Source: JAJTGZ01 sp964403525
GTDB lineage: Bacteria > Planctomycetota > Phycisphaerae > Phycisphaerales > UBA1924
DNA: 42,890 nt
Direction of reading: 5' to 3'
Assembly (NCBI GenBank): GCA_964403525.1
Contig: CAYOGE010000029.1
Span: forward strand, 1-42,890
The notes under the pieces are model-generated. The model made no database searches, was not told the origin of the DNA, and saw only the letters and a list, made by a program, of their open reading frames with translations. The translations under genes were made by a program, and so were the position numbers. Below, piece after piece: positions 42,840 through 42,890 of this stretch (within the stretch, counting starts at the first letter, position 1; every line of letters begins with the position of its first letter).

Positions 42840-42870
42840 AAGCCCGGGCAGGTTGCCCGGGCTTCTTCTT
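42840..42870 (+). terminator. hairpin after rplJ: terminator or rplJ-rplL attenuator
   Basis: 11-bp perfect stem (42840-42850 with 42854-42864), 3-base loop, then CTTCTT. About 48 bases past the rplJ stop. If rplL follows outside the window, it would act as an attenuator; otherwise it ends the operon. Confidence 0.72.
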
Positions 42871-42890
42871 GCGCGCGCCAATCCCCCCCC

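Overview
The window reads as chromosomal DNA of a high-GC planctomycete, most likely of the Phycisphaerales lineage. Reasons: roughly two-thirds G+C with dense, mostly intact genes; a short secreted protein at 37122-37733 that ends in the Asp/Asn-Asp, Phe-rich, terminal 'NGC' module known as the GC-type dockerin of Phycisphaerales; TAT-signal sugar-isomerase and epimerase-like proteins; and a right-handed beta-helix protein of planctomycete style. Taxonomy is inferred from gene content only. Both ends of the window lie in poly-G/poly-C runs. No rRNA, CRISPR array, insertion sequence or prophage was seen.

Layout. 1-4.0 kb: a truncated CpcT/CpeT-like plus FKBP fusion, malate dehydrogenase, a zinc-ribbon membrane protein and a head-to-head pair (unknown gene / flavin-reductase-like). 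4.1-6.4 kb: a small thiol cluster (YgaP-like rhodanese, AhpD-like protein, DUF2892 protein) convergent with an ECF sigma factor that carries a Cys-containing C-terminal extension. 6.5-10.8 kb: ruvC, a TAT/lipobox TIM-barrel protein, SlyX-like, PagL-like lipid A deacylase, an FtsQ-like membrane protein, greA. 10.86 kb: tRNA-Glu(CTC) with its own promoter and terminator. 11-12.4 kb: a stand-alone Hpt protein and a receiver-GGDEF diguanylate cyclase whose phospho-acceptor Asp is Glu. 12.6-15.3 kb: a secreted unknown and thioredoxin reductase. 15.4-18.9 kb (minus): a lipoprotein, a tandem-ACT protein, then a minimal ISC operon iscS-iscU-iscA, divergent from a lipoprotein MsrB across a palindromic operator candidate. 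19.7-25.9 kb: TAT epimerase, glycosyltransferase, beta-helix protein, aconitase. 26.1-31 kb: a Gly/Cys-rich tailed GRDP-like membrane protein, aroC, a HAD phosphatase, queA and a small unknown. 31.2-36.4 kb: an EF-G paralogue without the catalytic switch-II His, a lower-GC membrane gene, an orphan mraZ with three TGGGG repeats upstream, and an amidohydrolase. 36.4-40.8 kb (minus): lipoprotein, GC-dockerin protein, giant DUF2339 membrane protein. 41.1-42.9 kb: rplK-rplA-rplJ with a clear promoter and a terminator/attenuator where rplL would normally follow.

How it fits together. Much of the window is housekeeping (TCA cycle, shikimate, queuosine, ribosome, transcription fidelity, Holliday-junction resolution). 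A second theme is sulfur, thiol and Fe-S redox: rhodanese, AhpD-like, TrxB, ISC, MsrB and aconitase lie within 22 kb. No multi-gene defence or biosynthetic island was found. The more unusual signals are single-gene architectures (CpeT-FKBP fusion, sigma with built-in Cys module, Glu-for-Asp receiver next to an orphan Hpt, His-less EF-G paralogue) and well-placed operators (mraZ, isc/msrB, rplK).
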